DNA from: Arachidicoccus rhizosphaerae
Lineage (GTDB): Bacteria; Bacteroidota; Bacteroidia; Chitinophagales; Chitinophagaceae
Length of the DNA: 64,000 nucleotides
Assembly (NCBI RefSeq): GCF_900107765.1
Contig: NZ_FNQY01000003.1
Location: 186,001 to 250,000 of the forward strand
Reading direction: 5' to 3'
A model generated the notes under the pieces. That model searched no databases and had not been told where the DNA came from. It saw only the letters and a list, made by a program, of their open reading frames with translations. Position 1 is the first letter of the stretch, and each line of letters begins with the position of its first letter. This document shows, piece by piece, positions 17,581-25,385 of this stretch. The position numbers were made by a program, and so were the translations under genes.

Positions 17581-17802
17581 AATATTTTAAATTATAAAAG
17601 TGAGAATATTCAGGCCCTGCAATCGCTCCCCGAAACGATTGGACATAAATATAAGAGAGCCAGAAAAGTATGGATATAACCGGATAAAGGGAAACAATTA
17701 GTTACCCCAAGGGATGATTCAGATAATCAAGAAAGCTATGTAAGAATAAAGCCTGCATGGCCTGCAAGATAACAAAAATTTTAAAAACAGCAAAAATTGC
17801 CT

Positions 17803-17853
17803 GGAAAATGATTTTCCAACCTTACACAATTGCGGTAAGATTTATTACTTTTG
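17803..17853 (+). promoter_or_regulatory. Candidate operator and promoter upstream of the small membrane protein
   Basis: GGAAAAT-G-ATTTTCC (17803-17817) is a perfect 7-bp-arm palindrome. It lies 28 bases upstream of TACTTTTG (17846-17853), a match to the -7 consensus, so it overlaps the -33 region, where a repressor or activator could act. The message would have a leader of about 80 bases before the ATG at 17941. The rest of the 17581-17940 gap between divergent rocD and this gene shows no further gene. Confidence 0.45.
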
Positions 17854-17940
17854 CCAGCGTGGCCGGCAAAGCACAACAGCCAGGCGCAACCTGTCTGACA
17901 AAAATCAACGAGTCAGGTAAATAGAGCAGAAAAGACAATC

Positions 17941-18357
17941 ATGAAATATTCACAGCAAATAGGGGCTATATTATCTTTAATCGTCATTGGCGCTTGTTTT
18001 ATTCCCTGGAGTTATATTCCATCACTGAATGCCACTATAACAGGTATGTATACCGCTACCACTGATTTTGGCAAACCTGGCATTTTACATATCGCCTTTA
18101 GCCTGCTGGCCTTTATTTTATTTCTCATTCCCAAACTCTGGAGTAAACGTACCAATATTTTTATTGGTGCCTTTAACCTTGCCTGGGCCGTCAAAAATTA
18201 CATGCTTTATTCCATGTGTTCTGCAGGAGACTGTCAGGAAAAAAAAGCAGGGATTTATATCGTTCTGATTTCCAGCATCCTTATGATCATTATGTCCATG
18301 CTGCCTAAAATTGACATCCCCCCCAAACAAATGGCCAGTGAGGATAAGCAGTCGTAA
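17941..18357 (+). CDS. Small four-helix membrane protein of unknown function
   Basis: A 138-residue predicted inner-membrane protein. Seen: four hydrophobic segments at about residues 6-24 (IGAILSLIVIGACFIPW), 45-64 (ILHIAFSLLAFILFLIP), 70-88 and 104-122 (IVLISSILMIIMSML). A short loop contains CSAGDCQEKKAG with two Cys that could pair. The C-terminal tail is polar. I do not recognise a named family. It is transcribed alone, has a good -7 element about 90 bases upstream, and converges on aat with only 30 bases between stops. Confidence 0.75.
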   Translation: MKYSQQIGAILSLIVIGACFIPWSYIPSLNATITGMYTATTDFGKPGILHIAFSLLAFILFLIPKLWSKRTNIFIGAFNLAWAVKNYMLYSMCSAGDCQEKKAGIYIVLISSILMIIMSMLPKIDIPPKQMASEDKQS

Positions 18358-18387
18358 TTGCTGATGTAAGACGTGCAGGGGCATTGC

Positions 18388-19089
18388 CTATTGCTCAGAA
18401 GACTCAATGTCCCTCTGCTCATAAATCACCCCCGGCACTCTGGGCACTGCGAATTTTAAGAATTTCATAAAGCTAAACCTGGGAATCATTCTGGCACCGA
18501 GGCTTTCCAGATGCGCAGAATGCACCTGACAATCAATCAGCACTATTCCCTCTTTTTTTAACCGCTGAACGAGTTTAATAAACGCATATTTACTCGCGTT
18601 GCTTTTTTGGGAGAACATGCTCTCACCAAAAAACATCTTCCCTAAACGGACACCATAAAGCCCGCCCACCAGCTTGTTATCCTGCCACGCTTCTGCACTT
18701 ATAGCATACCCCGCCTCGTGTAATGCCGTATAACCATCAATAACCTCCTGATTAATCCAGGTTCCATCCTGGTCCGGTCGGTAAATAGTTTGACAGGCGG
18801 TAATTACCTCCCCAAAGGCTTTATTGACGGTAAAATCAAAAGCGTCTTTTTTCAGGAGCACTTGCATGGACTTGCTGATTTTCAACTCATCCGGAAAAAG
18901 AACAAATCTGGGATCAGGTGACCACCATAATGGCAAATCCCCGTCATACCAGGGAAAGATTCCCATATGATAGGCCAACAGTAACCTTTCTTTGGACAAA
19001 TCTCCTCCCATGGCCAGCAGGCCGTCCGATAACCCGCTATCCACCGGCGGAAACCATAATCTATCAGTAAGTACAGGGGGAATCAACAT
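18388..19089 (-). CDS. aat: Leucyl/phenylalanyl-tRNA-protein transferase (Aat)
   Basis: A 233-residue enzyme that transfers Leu or Phe from aminoacyl-tRNA to the N-terminus of proteins beginning with Lys or Arg, creating an N-degron. Seen: the family N-terminus FPPVDSGLSDGLLAMGGDLS, the core HMGIFPWYDGDLPLWWSPDP, and GGLYGVRLGKMFFGESMF, followed by IDCQVHSAHLESLGA. The frame opens at a TTG (19107), but ATG 19089 matches the usual start at LIPPVL. It lies 115 bases downstream of clpS on the same strand. Its product makes the degrons that ClpS recognises, so the pair probably forms a small operon. Confidence 0.95.
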   Translation of the reverse strand: MLIPPVLTDRLWFPPVDSGLSDGLLAMGGDLSKERLLLAYHMGIFPWYDGDLPLWWSPDPRFVLFPDELKISKSMQVLLKKDAFDFTVNKAFGEVITACQTIYRPDQDGTWINQEVIDGYTALHEAGYAISAEAWQDNKLVGGLYGVRLGKMFFGESMFSQKSNASKYAFIKLVQRLKKEGIVLIDCQVHSAHLESLGARMIPRFSFMKFLKFAVPRVPGVIYEQRDIESSEQ

Positions 19090-19204
19090 ATTAAAACAGA
19101 AAAGCAACAGGTATTTTTAAAGAAAAATACAGTTTTAATATCCATACAATTAATATATAAAACCTGATTATCAAATAATTACTGCGAATAATTGTAAAGG
19201 ACAA

Positions 19205-19561
19205 TTAGACGACAGCTTCTATTGTAGCTCCGATACCTCTTTCCGAGATACTGTCTTTCATAGGTTTTAAGGTATCATAGTCACCTTTCTTGACAGCATA
19301 TTTACCCTTGGTATGGATTATAAAGGCACATTGCTCTGCCTGCTCCTCCGTATGTCCGCAAACTTCTACCAGAGCCGTTATGACCCATTCAAAAGTATTA
19401 TAATGATCATTCCAAATAATCAGCTGCAGTGGTAACTCTGTGGCTACCAGGGTATCCGTCTGCCCCTTTTCCCAAGGCTTTGTCTCATTTTGAAAACTGC
19501 CTGGGGCTAAAACTTCGGGGTAACCGACCCTTTGATTATAGGTAAGATCCGTTTCTTTCAT
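19205..19561 (-). CDS. clpS: ATP-dependent Clp protease adaptor ClpS
   Basis: A 118-residue N-degron adaptor that delivers substrates with Leu, Phe, Tyr or Trp at the N-terminus to a ClpA/ClpC-type unfoldase. Seen: a flexible N-terminal extension of about 45 residues, then the ClpS fold LQLIIWNDHYNTFEWVITAL, VEVCGHTEEQAEQCAFIIHT and KGKYAVKKG. Asn51 and Asp52 match the amino-terminus-binding pair, and His83 matches the conserved His of the pocket. Odd: the residue after ND, Asp in many homologues, is His53. The frame extends to a longer start at 19600, but ATG 19561 is preferred. aat follows on the same strand. Confidence 0.94.
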   Translation of the reverse strand: MKETDLTYNQRVGYPEVLAPGSFQNETKPWEKGQTDTLVATELPLQLIIWNDHYNTFEWVITALVEVCGHTEEQAEQCAFIIHTKGKYAVKKGDYDTLKPMKDSISERGIGATIEAVV

Positions 19562-19911
19562 AACCCAAAGGTAAAAAAATAAACGTGAACAAAGATTCAA
19601 ATTTGGTCATTTTGTCCATCTTTCAGGCGCAAATAATGGACGGTGGAAATACCCGTAGAAAAGGAGTTTTCCCAGTAAAAACCGATAAGTCCTCTCACAG
19701 ATCCCTGCCCCTGATAACAATCAGCAAATCAATTAAAATTTGGCCCATCTGTAAAACACCCGGAAACCTGGATAATTTTTAAGCTACAGTTCTCGCCAAA
19801 ATCTGCCTTTATATCATAAAATTGTATTATATTTTAATGTAAAACCATGCATCCGCGGCAAATCCCTGACAATAAACGTAAATTAACAAATTAAGGGTCT
19901 ATCTTTGCGGC
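19562..19911. promoter_or_regulatory. Intergenic region between clpS and rlmN, with the rlmN promoter
   Basis: A 350-base gap between divergent genes. I see no credible gene; a 65-codon frame at 19585 has no homology-like features. The one clear element is TATCTTTG at 19900-19907, a match to the -7 consensus ending only 4 bases before the rlmN ATG at 19912. The rlmN message would then have almost no leader. No good -33 TTTG is present. Confidence 0.5.
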
Positions 19912-20967
19912 ATGAATCAAGGGGCGAAACAAAATATCCGGCATTTAAACCTGAGCCAACTGGAGCAGTATTTTCAGCAGGCAGGTGAACCTAAGTTCCG
20001 GGCCAAACAAGTTTATGAATGGATCTGGGCCAAACATGCCAGAAGCTTTGAAGACATGACCAATCTGGGTAAAGGGCTCAGAGGCAAACTGGAAGAACAA
20101 TTTTCCTTACCCGCCCTCCGGGTAGAACTGGTTCAGCACAGCAATGACGGCACCCTGAAAAGCCGTTTTATGACCGTCGACCACCATATGGTGGAAGGAG
20201 TTCTGATTCCTACGGATGAAAGGAAAACCGCATGCGTTTCGTCACAGGTTGGTTGTAGCCTTTCCTGTAAATTCTGCGCGACGGGATTTATGGACCGTAA
20301 GAGAAATCTACATTTTGATGAAATCTACGACCAGGTAGCCATGATTAATGAACAGAGCCTGGATAATTATCAGCAAAAACTGACCAATATTGTTTTTATG
20401 GGAATGGGAGAGCCCCTGCTCAACTATGCCAATACCATGAAGGCCGTCGAAAGAATTGCCGCACCGGACGGGCTCGGGATGAGCCCAAGAAGAATAACCG
20501 TTTCTACAGCTGGTGTCGCTAAAATGATTACCCGTCTGGGCGATGATCAGGCTAAGTTCAAGCTGGCCTTATCCCTTCATGCGGCCAATGATAAGAAGCG
20601 CAATCAAATCATGCCCATAAACGAGACAAATAATATCAAGGCACTCATTGAGTCTCTTAATTATTATTACAAAAAGACCAAGCAGCACGTCACCTTTGAG
20701 TATATTTTGTTTCAAAACTTTAATGAAAGTACCAAAGATGCAGAGGAGCTGGTCAGGTTATATAGACAGGTGCCTGCCGATTTGATTAATATTATTGAAT
20801 ATAACCCCATTGAACAGAGTAATTTCAGTAAGCCCTCTGAAGAAAGCACTGATTTATTCATGCGTTATCTGGAGGCGAACCGAGTGAATGCAAGACTCAG
20901 GCGCAGCAGAGGCAAGGATATAGACGCAGCCTGCGGTCAGCTGGCCAACAAAGGCGGCCAGCAATAA
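19912..20967 (+). CDS. rlmN: Dual-specificity rRNA/tRNA adenine-C2 methyltransferase RlmN
   Basis: A 351-residue radical-SAM enzyme methylating C2 of A2503 in 23S rRNA and A37 in some tRNAs. Seen: the RlmN N-terminal helical domain (FRAKQVYEWIWAKHARSFED), the radical-SAM cysteines Cys115, Cys119 and Cys122 (GCSLSCKFCATGF), the GMGEPLLNY block, and the C-terminal catalytic Cys341 (DIDAACGQLA). The upstream part of the catalytic pair (SSQVGCS) is also present. Length and all key residues are normal. Only one start fits the family, and it sits immediately after the promoter element. rluB-like follows after 75 bases on the same strand. Confidence 0.96.
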   Translation: MNQGAKQNIRHLNLSQLEQYFQQAGEPKFRAKQVYEWIWAKHARSFEDMTNLGKGLRGKLEEQFSLPALRVELVQHSNDGTLKSRFMTVDHHMVEGVLIPTDERKTACVSSQVGCSLSCKFCATGFMDRKRNLHFDEIYDQVAMINEQSLDNYQQKLTNIVFMGMGEPLLNYANTMKAVERIAAPDGLGMSPRRITVSTAGVAKMITRLGDDQAKFKLALSLHAANDKKRNQIMPINETNNIKALIESLNYYYKKTKQHVTFEYILFQNFNESTKDAEELVRLYRQVPADLINIIEYNPIEQSNFSKPSEESTDLFMRYLEANRVNARLRRSRGKDIDAACGQLANKGGQQ

Positions 20968-21042
20968 CTTGCCGCCCCAAACAAAAAGTACTGAAAAGGA
21001 AATTTATAAAAAAGACTCCATCACCCATACAATCCCGAACCC

Positions 21043-22602
21043 ATGAGCAAGCTTGGATTTGACAAATTCATCAATAAAAAATCTGCCGCTAAGATTAAAG
21101 AAGAACATCGGCAGGAAAAACGTAAGTCCAAGGCAGCGCTGCGCGCTGCAGGGGATGAAATGCGCCGCCAAAAGCTGGAGAAGCAAAGAGGGAATACCCA
21201 GTACAGAGAAGACCGGGACCTGGAAAATTTCAGAGGCGGTAAATCCTATAAGGAGCGCGGCAGAACAAATCAATCCTTTGAAACGCAAAAAGGGCAGGAG
21301 CGTGGCTTTAAAGGCAAACACGGCACTAATAACGAACGATTTGACAAAACAGGTCGGGACAGCAGATTTTCCGAAGACCGTTCTTCTCAGGGAAAATTCA
21401 GAGCAGATTCCAAAGATCGTGACGACAGAAATCAACGCTATGACAGCCGCCGTAATAATGAGTCTTACAAAGAAAGGGGTGTTAAAGGTCCAGGCAGACC
21501 CGGTAAGTATGATCGGGATAATGCTCAGCAGGAGGCGCAAACATCTTTTGGCAAGCAGCCTGGCAGTGCGTCAGATGATGGCACCATGCCCCTGAATAAA
21601 TATATTGCCCATGCAGGCGTCTGTGGCAGAAGGGAAGCCGCAGAAATGGTCAAACTTGGCCAGGTGCAGGTTAACGGCGATATTGTCTTTGAACCGGCCA
21701 CCAAGGTTACTGAAAAAGATGTTGTAAAGCTAAAAGGCAAAAAACTCACGCTTCAGATTAAATATTTTTATTTCCTGCTTAACAAACCTAAAGATCATAT
21801 TACTACAACGAAGGATGAAAAAGGCCGAAAAACGGTGCTTGATCTATTTAAAGATATCGAGGAGGCCAAACATCTGTATCCGGTAGGCAGATTAGACAGA
21901 AATACAACCGGCGTACTGCTCATCACAAATGATGGCGAACTGGCCCAACAGCTCACGCATCCTTCCTTTGAAGTGAAAAAGATTTATGAAGCCACGCTGG
22001 ACCGCCCGGTGGCTAAAAAAGACCTGGAAGCCATCGCCAGCGGGATAACCCTGGAGGACGGAGACATCAAGGCTGACCAGGTCGGCTATCCTGACGCCAA
22101 GGACAAATCCGTTGTCGGCATTGAAATCCATAGCGGTAAAAATAGAATCGTGCGCCGTATTTTTGAACATCTGGGCTATGAAGTAAAAAAACTTGACCGG
22201 GTCATGTTTGCCGGACTCACTAAAAAGAATGTAGAGCGAGGCAAATGGCGTTATCTTTCAGAAAAAGAAGTGCGCATATTAAAATTCATGAACGCCGGGG
22301 GAACCAAAAAGTCAAAAAAGGCAGCAGAGGCCTCTGAGCAGTCCACTCAATCTACAGAGCTGACCACGGAACAGCCAGCTGTAAAAATCAAAAGAGCCAG
22401 AATCCCAAGCACCGGCAAAAAAGCAGCCGACGGCGGTAGAGACAGAGATCACGCGGGTCCTTTAAGCAAACGGGCCACAAATGACAGATCCCCGGCGGCT
22501 AAAAAGCCTAAGGTAGCCAGCGCCAAATCCGCAGCGGATAAGGCCCCTAAAAAGGCAGTAAAACCTAATGGCCATAAAACGACCCGCAAGGAAAAGCATT
22601 AA
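21043..22602 (+). CDS. RluB/RsuA-family pseudouridine synthase with charged tails
   Basis: A 519-residue RNA pseudouridine synthase. Seen: an N-terminal low-complexity, Arg/Lys/Asp/Gly-rich region of about 180 residues, then an S4 RNA-binding domain (LNKYIAHAGVCGRREAAEMV). The RsuA/RluB catalytic domain has the nucleophile Asp in GRLDRNTTGVLLITNDGE and the block KNRIVRRIFEHLGYEVKKLD. A Lys/Ala-rich C-terminal tail covers about 90 residues. Family enzymes of this type modify helix 89-90 regions of 23S rRNA (RluB, RluF) or 16S rRNA (RsuA). The core is about 240 residues, so more than half of this protein is tail. Long basic tails are common in Bacteroidota members. The exact target is not assigned. 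Confidence 0.9.
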   Translation: MSKLGFDKFINKKSAAKIKEEHRQEKRKSKAALRAAGDEMRRQKLEKQRGNTQYREDRDLENFRGGKSYKERGRTNQSFETQKGQERGFKGKHGTNNERFDKTGRDSRFSEDRSSQGKFRADSKDRDDRNQRYDSRRNNESYKERGVKGPGRPGKYDRDNAQQEAQTSFGKQPGSASDDGTMPLNKYIAHAGVCGRREAAEMVKLGQVQVNGDIVFEPATKVTEKDVVKLKGKKLTLQIKYFYFLLNKPKDHITTTKDEKGRKTVLDLFKDIEEAKHLYPVGRLDRNTTGVLLITNDGELAQQLTHPSFEVKKIYEATLDRPVAKKDLEAIASGITLEDGDIKADQVGYPDAKDKSVVGIEIHSGKNRIVRRIFEHLGYEVKKLDRVMFAGLTKKNVERGKWRYLSEKEVRILKFMNAGGTKKSKKAAEASEQSTQSTELTTEQPAVKIKRARIPSTGKKAADGGRDRDHAGPLSKRATNDRSPAAKKPKVASAKSAADKAPKKAVKPNGHKTTRKEKH

Positions 22603-22632
22603 CTACCCGTTTAACCGTCAAGAATAATTTTT

Positions 22633-22675
22633 CAGCGGGATCCTTTACTGTAATTATCCGTATCTGATCCCGCTG
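22633..22675. other. Inverted repeat between the two pseudouridine synthase genes
   Basis: CAGCGGGATC (22633-22642) and GATCCCGCTG (22666-22675) are exact reverse complements separated by 23 bases. A transcript would fold into a 10-bp GC-rich stem 30 bases after the rluB-like stop. No T tract follows, so it may be a 3'-end processing or stabilising element rather than an intrinsic terminator. Confidence 0.45.
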
Positions 22676-22718
22676 CAATCATCTTCAGCATTCCAAAATT
22701 ATTATTGTAGAATTGCCC

Positions 22719-23432
22719 ATGCGTTTGGATATCATACAGCAAAACGATCATTTTATAGTCATCAACAAACCCTCCGGATTATTAAGTGTACCCGACAGAA
22801 CCCAGTCTGAACCTTCCCTGAAAGATCTGCTGCGGCAACGGTACCCGGAAGTCTATACGGTTCACCGTCTGGATAAAGCGACCAGTGGGCTTATTGTATT
22901 TGCCCGTGATTTGGAAACACATAAAACCCTTTCAAAATTATTTGAAACCAGAGAAGTAGAAAAATACTATCTCGGATTAGTTGAAGGCAATCTTATGCCA
23001 GATTCCGGAATCATTGAAACCGGCATCATGGAGCATCCGGCAGGAGGTAAGATGATCAACCATGTGAAAGGAAAACCCTCTAAGACAGCCTACCAGAGTG
23101 AAGAAAACTTTAAAGGATACAGCTTGGTCAGATTCAGAATCTATACGGGAAGAACCCACCAAATCAGAGTACATTGCCAGTACCTGGGTCATAGTATTGT
23201 AGGCGACCCGGTGTATGGAGACGGCAAACCGCTACTATTATCCGCTATTAAAAAGAAATTTAATTTATCCAAAAATGAGCTGGAGGAGCGCCCTTTGATG
23301 GGTCGTTTAGCGCTACATGCCTTCCAGATTAAATTTCAACTGGAAGGAGTAGACTATCATTTTGAATCCCCCTTGTCAAAAGACATGCAGGCAACCTTAA
23401 CCCAGTTGCGCAAACACGCGGCAAAGAGCTGA
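22719..23432 (+). CDS. RluA-family pseudouridine synthase
   Basis: A 237-residue RNA pseudouridine synthase without an S4 domain. Seen: the start of the catalytic fold (FIVINKPSGLLSVPDR), the catalytic motif VHRLDKATSGLIVFARD with nucleophile Asp, then YTGRTHQIRVHCQYLGHSIV and GDPVYGDG, all RluA/YqcB-type blocks. The length fits the short RluA/TruC subgroup that modifies rRNA or tRNA. The target cannot be told from sequence alone. ATG 22719 is preferred over the TTG at 22713. It is preceded by a TAGAATTG element close to the -7 consensus, so it may have its own promoter separate from the rluB-like gene. Confidence 0.93.
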   Translation: MRLDIIQQNDHFIVINKPSGLLSVPDRTQSEPSLKDLLRQRYPEVYTVHRLDKATSGLIVFARDLETHKTLSKLFETREVEKYYLGLVEGNLMPDSGIIETGIMEHPAGGKMINHVKGKPSKTAYQSEENFKGYSLVRFRIYTGRTHQIRVHCQYLGHSIVGDPVYGDGKPLLLSAIKKKFNLSKNELEERPLMGRLALHAFQIKFQLEGVDYHFESPLSKDMQATLTQLRKHAAKS

Positions 23433-23650
23433 TAGATCTTCAAATCCGGTAAATACGGCCCCATACCTCCAGGCCGGCACTTGGGTAATGACAGTCTATT
23501 TTTCCCTGCCGCCTTTACCTAGTTTTAGAAAAGGAAATTGAAGAAGTTGGAAAAAATATCCTTTACTGGCAGACAGATTTTCTTATAAAAGGCAAATAGT
23601 CCGGATTATTCCCCGCGGGTTAATCAGAACGCTTATATTTCCCATTCGAA

Positions 23651-24481
23651 TTACTTTCTATTGGCAGGCAGTCCCTGCTTAAACAATTTTGCCTGCGTAA
23701 TAATATCCTGAAACAACTCAAAATCCGACATTTTTTTCAAGGCTTCATAACCGGGACTATAACGCTGAATAAATACATTTAGAGAATCCTCGTTATGGAT
23801 CTGGCCATATTTTTCTACAAGATTCTTGCTTACCCGGTGCCGTATATAGGCCATTTGTTCAACTTCCAACGCAAAGCGCTGGTCTCTTTTTCTTTGCTTT
23901 TTCTTTTTAAAGCTAAAAACATTTGCCAGGGACCGCACATCCATCAGGCTGAGCTTTTTATCCGCAGTATTGAGCTGCATTTTCTCACCCATCACCTCTG
24001 CAAAAGAGGACCATTTGTTATCTCCCATGCTGAGCTTAGGGTTCTTATAATCATATAAGTTCTGATACCTTCGCCTTCGGGCAAGAGAATCTTCCCGGTA
24101 GCTTTTTCCGTAGACTTTCACCGTAGCTAGTTCATGTGCGGCCGCTGACTCATCCATCACTATGGTAACATTATAATTTAACGGCGACTGAAGAGCAGAA
24201 CAGATATATGCATCCACCAGCCTTTGTCTGTAATAAAAGCGGACAGTGTCTGCCAGATGAACGGCTATGTGGTAATACCCGGTTTTATCAGCGGTGGTGG
24301 TGATCCCCCCTGAACTTTTAATCTGGACAGTACCCAGTTCGATACTATTATCATAGGGAGCGGTAATTAAACCCTGCAACATCCCTGCACTTTGCGCCTG
24401 TAAAGACTGGCTGAAAGTTAATAGCAGCAGCAAGAGCGCTGCTAAAAAATAAATATATTTTTCTTGTTTTTTAGGTGTCAT
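23651..24481 (-). CDS. Secreted protein with a carboxypeptidase-regulatory-like domain
   Basis: A 276-residue exported protein. Seen: a signal peptide (FLAALLLLLLTFSQSLQAQ, about residues 12-30). A beta-rich segment resembling the carboxypeptidase regulatory-like fold follows (GLITAPYDNSIELGTVQIKS through GYYHIAVHLADTVRFYY, about residues 37-125). The C-terminal half is basic and helical, with a Lys/Arg-rich patch (FSFKKKKQRKRDQRF). The first domain type is common at the N-terminus of TonB-dependent receptors and other envelope proteins of the phylum. Here no barrel follows. Cellular location is probably periplasm or outer membrane. The 127-residue neighbour upstream is on the same strand with a 60-base gap. 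Function unknown. Confidence 0.78.
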   Translation of the reverse strand: MTPKKQEKYIYFLAALLLLLLTFSQSLQAQSAGMLQGLITAPYDNSIELGTVQIKSSGGITTTADKTGYYHIAVHLADTVRFYYRQRLVDAYICSALQSPLNYNVTIVMDESAAAHELATVKVYGKSYREDSLARRRRYQNLYDYKNPKLSMGDNKWSSFAEVMGEKMQLNTADKKLSLMDVRSLANVFSFKKKKQRKRDQRFALEVEQMAYIRHRVSKNLVEKYGQIHNEDSLNVFIQRYSPGYEALKKMSDFELFQDIITQAKLFKQGLPANRK

Positions 24482-24541
24482 AATTTAAGTCCCCGGCATG
24501 GTATAATAACGAAGGGCACGTTACATGTATCCAATAAAAGG

Positions 24542-24925
24542 CTATTTCTTCTTATTTTTACCACCCTTGCCCTGGTTCTTATACTTCTTTTCAGACTCTT
24601 CAAGCCGCTTTTGTTGCTCAAGAATCTCTGATTTATCCATCCGGGTAGCTTCAGCAATCTGATCAATCGTAAACTGCTTCATTTCAAGCATGTCTCCGAC
24701 TATTTCATTCACTTTATCTTCACCGCCTTCCCCGAAGCCCTGCTGTAGTCCCTGAAAAAAGCCATCATTAAACCCCTGGCTAAAAAACGTTCGCAGTATA
24801 AAATCCAGTCTGTCTACGCGAATCGGGTGCGTCTTAATAAAATCCGCAAAATATTCCTCTTCGGATTTACCAAGATATTCATAACTCTGTTGATTATCTC
24901 CTTCAAACGGAAAAAAAGTACTCAT
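24542..24925 (-). CDS. Hypothetical cytoplasmic protein with Lys-rich tail
   Basis: A 127-residue protein of unknown function. Seen: no signal peptide. The start chosen is ATG 24925 (MSTFFPFEGDNQQ) because the longer frame opens with TTG. A Gly/Phe/Gln-rich stretch in the middle (FFSQGFNDGFFQGLQQGFGE) is followed by a predicted helix (VNEIVGDMLEMKQFTIDQIA) and a strongly basic tail ending GKGGKNKKK. The middle-to-helix layout (QFTIDQIAEATRMDKSEILE) looks like the tail of a Rpn/PD-(D/E)XK-related protein, but no catalytic residues are visible. I do not assign a function. It may share a transcript with the secreted protein downstream. Confidence 0.6.
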   Translation of the reverse strand: MSTFFPFEGDNQQSYEYLGKSEEEYFADFIKTHPIRVDRLDFILRTFFSQGFNDGFFQGLQQGFGEGGEDKVNEIVGDMLEMKQFTIDQIAEATRMDKSEILEQQKRLEESEKKYKNQGKGGKNKKK

Positions 24926-25179
24926 ATATCGGCGTTTTAGCGGTAAACAATTGCAAATAAAAAACTTCCCCAAAGCCTTCGCAAGGAATTCTAATGAGCG
25001 GCTTTAAGCGATCTTAGTTGTCATTGCTATTCAAATTTAAGAACTTTTAAAAGGTAAATACAGTATTCAGCCTGTTTTTAGCTTTTTATTTAATAATTTT
25101 TTTCTCTATTTTTATTACTGATTTTCAAATAATTAAAAATTAATTCCAGATTATTTTTTTAATTTATCAAAAATCACAT

Positions 25180-25187
25180 TAAATTTG
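25180..25187 (+). promoter_or_regulatory. -7 element (TAAATTTG) of the trp operon promoter
   Basis: Exact match to TAnnTTTG at 25180-25187, ending 4 bases before the ATG of the Trp-rich leader peptide (25192). A T tract (25153-25160) lies at about the -33 distance. The upstream stretch 24926-25179 is very AT-rich and holds nothing else recognisable. Transcription would start at or next to the leader peptide ATG. Confidence 0.6.
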
Positions 25188-25191
25188 CGTC

Positions 25192-25263
25192 ATGATTTTA
25201 AACAGAGTAAATATTCATTGGTGGTGGCAATGCTCAAAGACGTCGGGTTCGTTTGAAGTATAG
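25192..25263 (+). CDS. trpL: trp operon leader peptide (23 codons, three consecutive Trp codons)
   Basis: A short frame, ATG 25192 to TAG 25261-25263, translating to 23 residues that include IHWWWQC, with Trp codons 10-12 at 25219-25227. Trp is the rarest amino acid, so three in a row just upstream of trpE is strong evidence for a sensor peptide. The frame lies 4 bases past the promoter element and 123 bases before trpE. An intrinsic terminator and a competing helix lie downstream. The stop codon lies inside the 5' arm of that competing helix. A stalled ribosome at the Trp codons would leave the arm free; one reaching the stop would cover it. Function inferred from this geometry, as known for trpL in enterobacteria. 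Confidence 0.87.
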   Translation: MILNRVNIHWWWQCSKTSGSFEV

Positions 25264-25322
25264 CACCGTTATTTATTCTACTATCATAAAGTGAAAAATT
25301 AAGTTAAGCAATATATTCAAGC
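25251..25322 (+). promoter_or_regulatory. Candidate antiterminator helix of the trp leader
   Basis: GTTTGAA (25251-25257) can pair with TTCAAGC (25316-25322), and TATA (25259-25262) with TATA (25312-25315). This gives 11 pairs with one bulged base (25258) and one G-U wobble. The 3' arm uses 25319-25322, the base of the left terminator arm, so the two structures exclude each other in part. The 5' arm overlaps the leader stop codon. Worked out by hand; no folding energy was computed. Confidence 0.6.
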
Positions 25323-25352
25323 CTCGGCGATTACTCGTCCGAGGCTTTTTCT
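25319..25352 (+). terminator. trp attenuator (intrinsic terminator in the leader)
   Basis: AAGCCTCGG (25319-25327) and CCGAGGCTT (25339-25347) form a perfect 9-bp GC-rich stem with an 11-base loop, leading into TTTTT (25346-25350). It lies 55 bases after the leader peptide stop and 34 bases before trpE. No other gene ends here, so a terminator at this place can only act on transcription entering trpE. Confidence 0.88.
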
Positions 25353-25385
25353 TATCCAAAAAAAGGGATCATTTAAAAAATATTA

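Noticed and set aside
19585-19782. 65-codon frame between clpS and rlmN
   Set aside because: Overlaps the clpS upstream region in the opposite direction, opens inside the clpS leader and has no family features.
22633-22675. Inverted repeat as an intrinsic terminator of the rluB-like gene
   Set aside because: Stem and position fit, but there is no T tract and the loop is 23 bases, so the terminator label is not supported.
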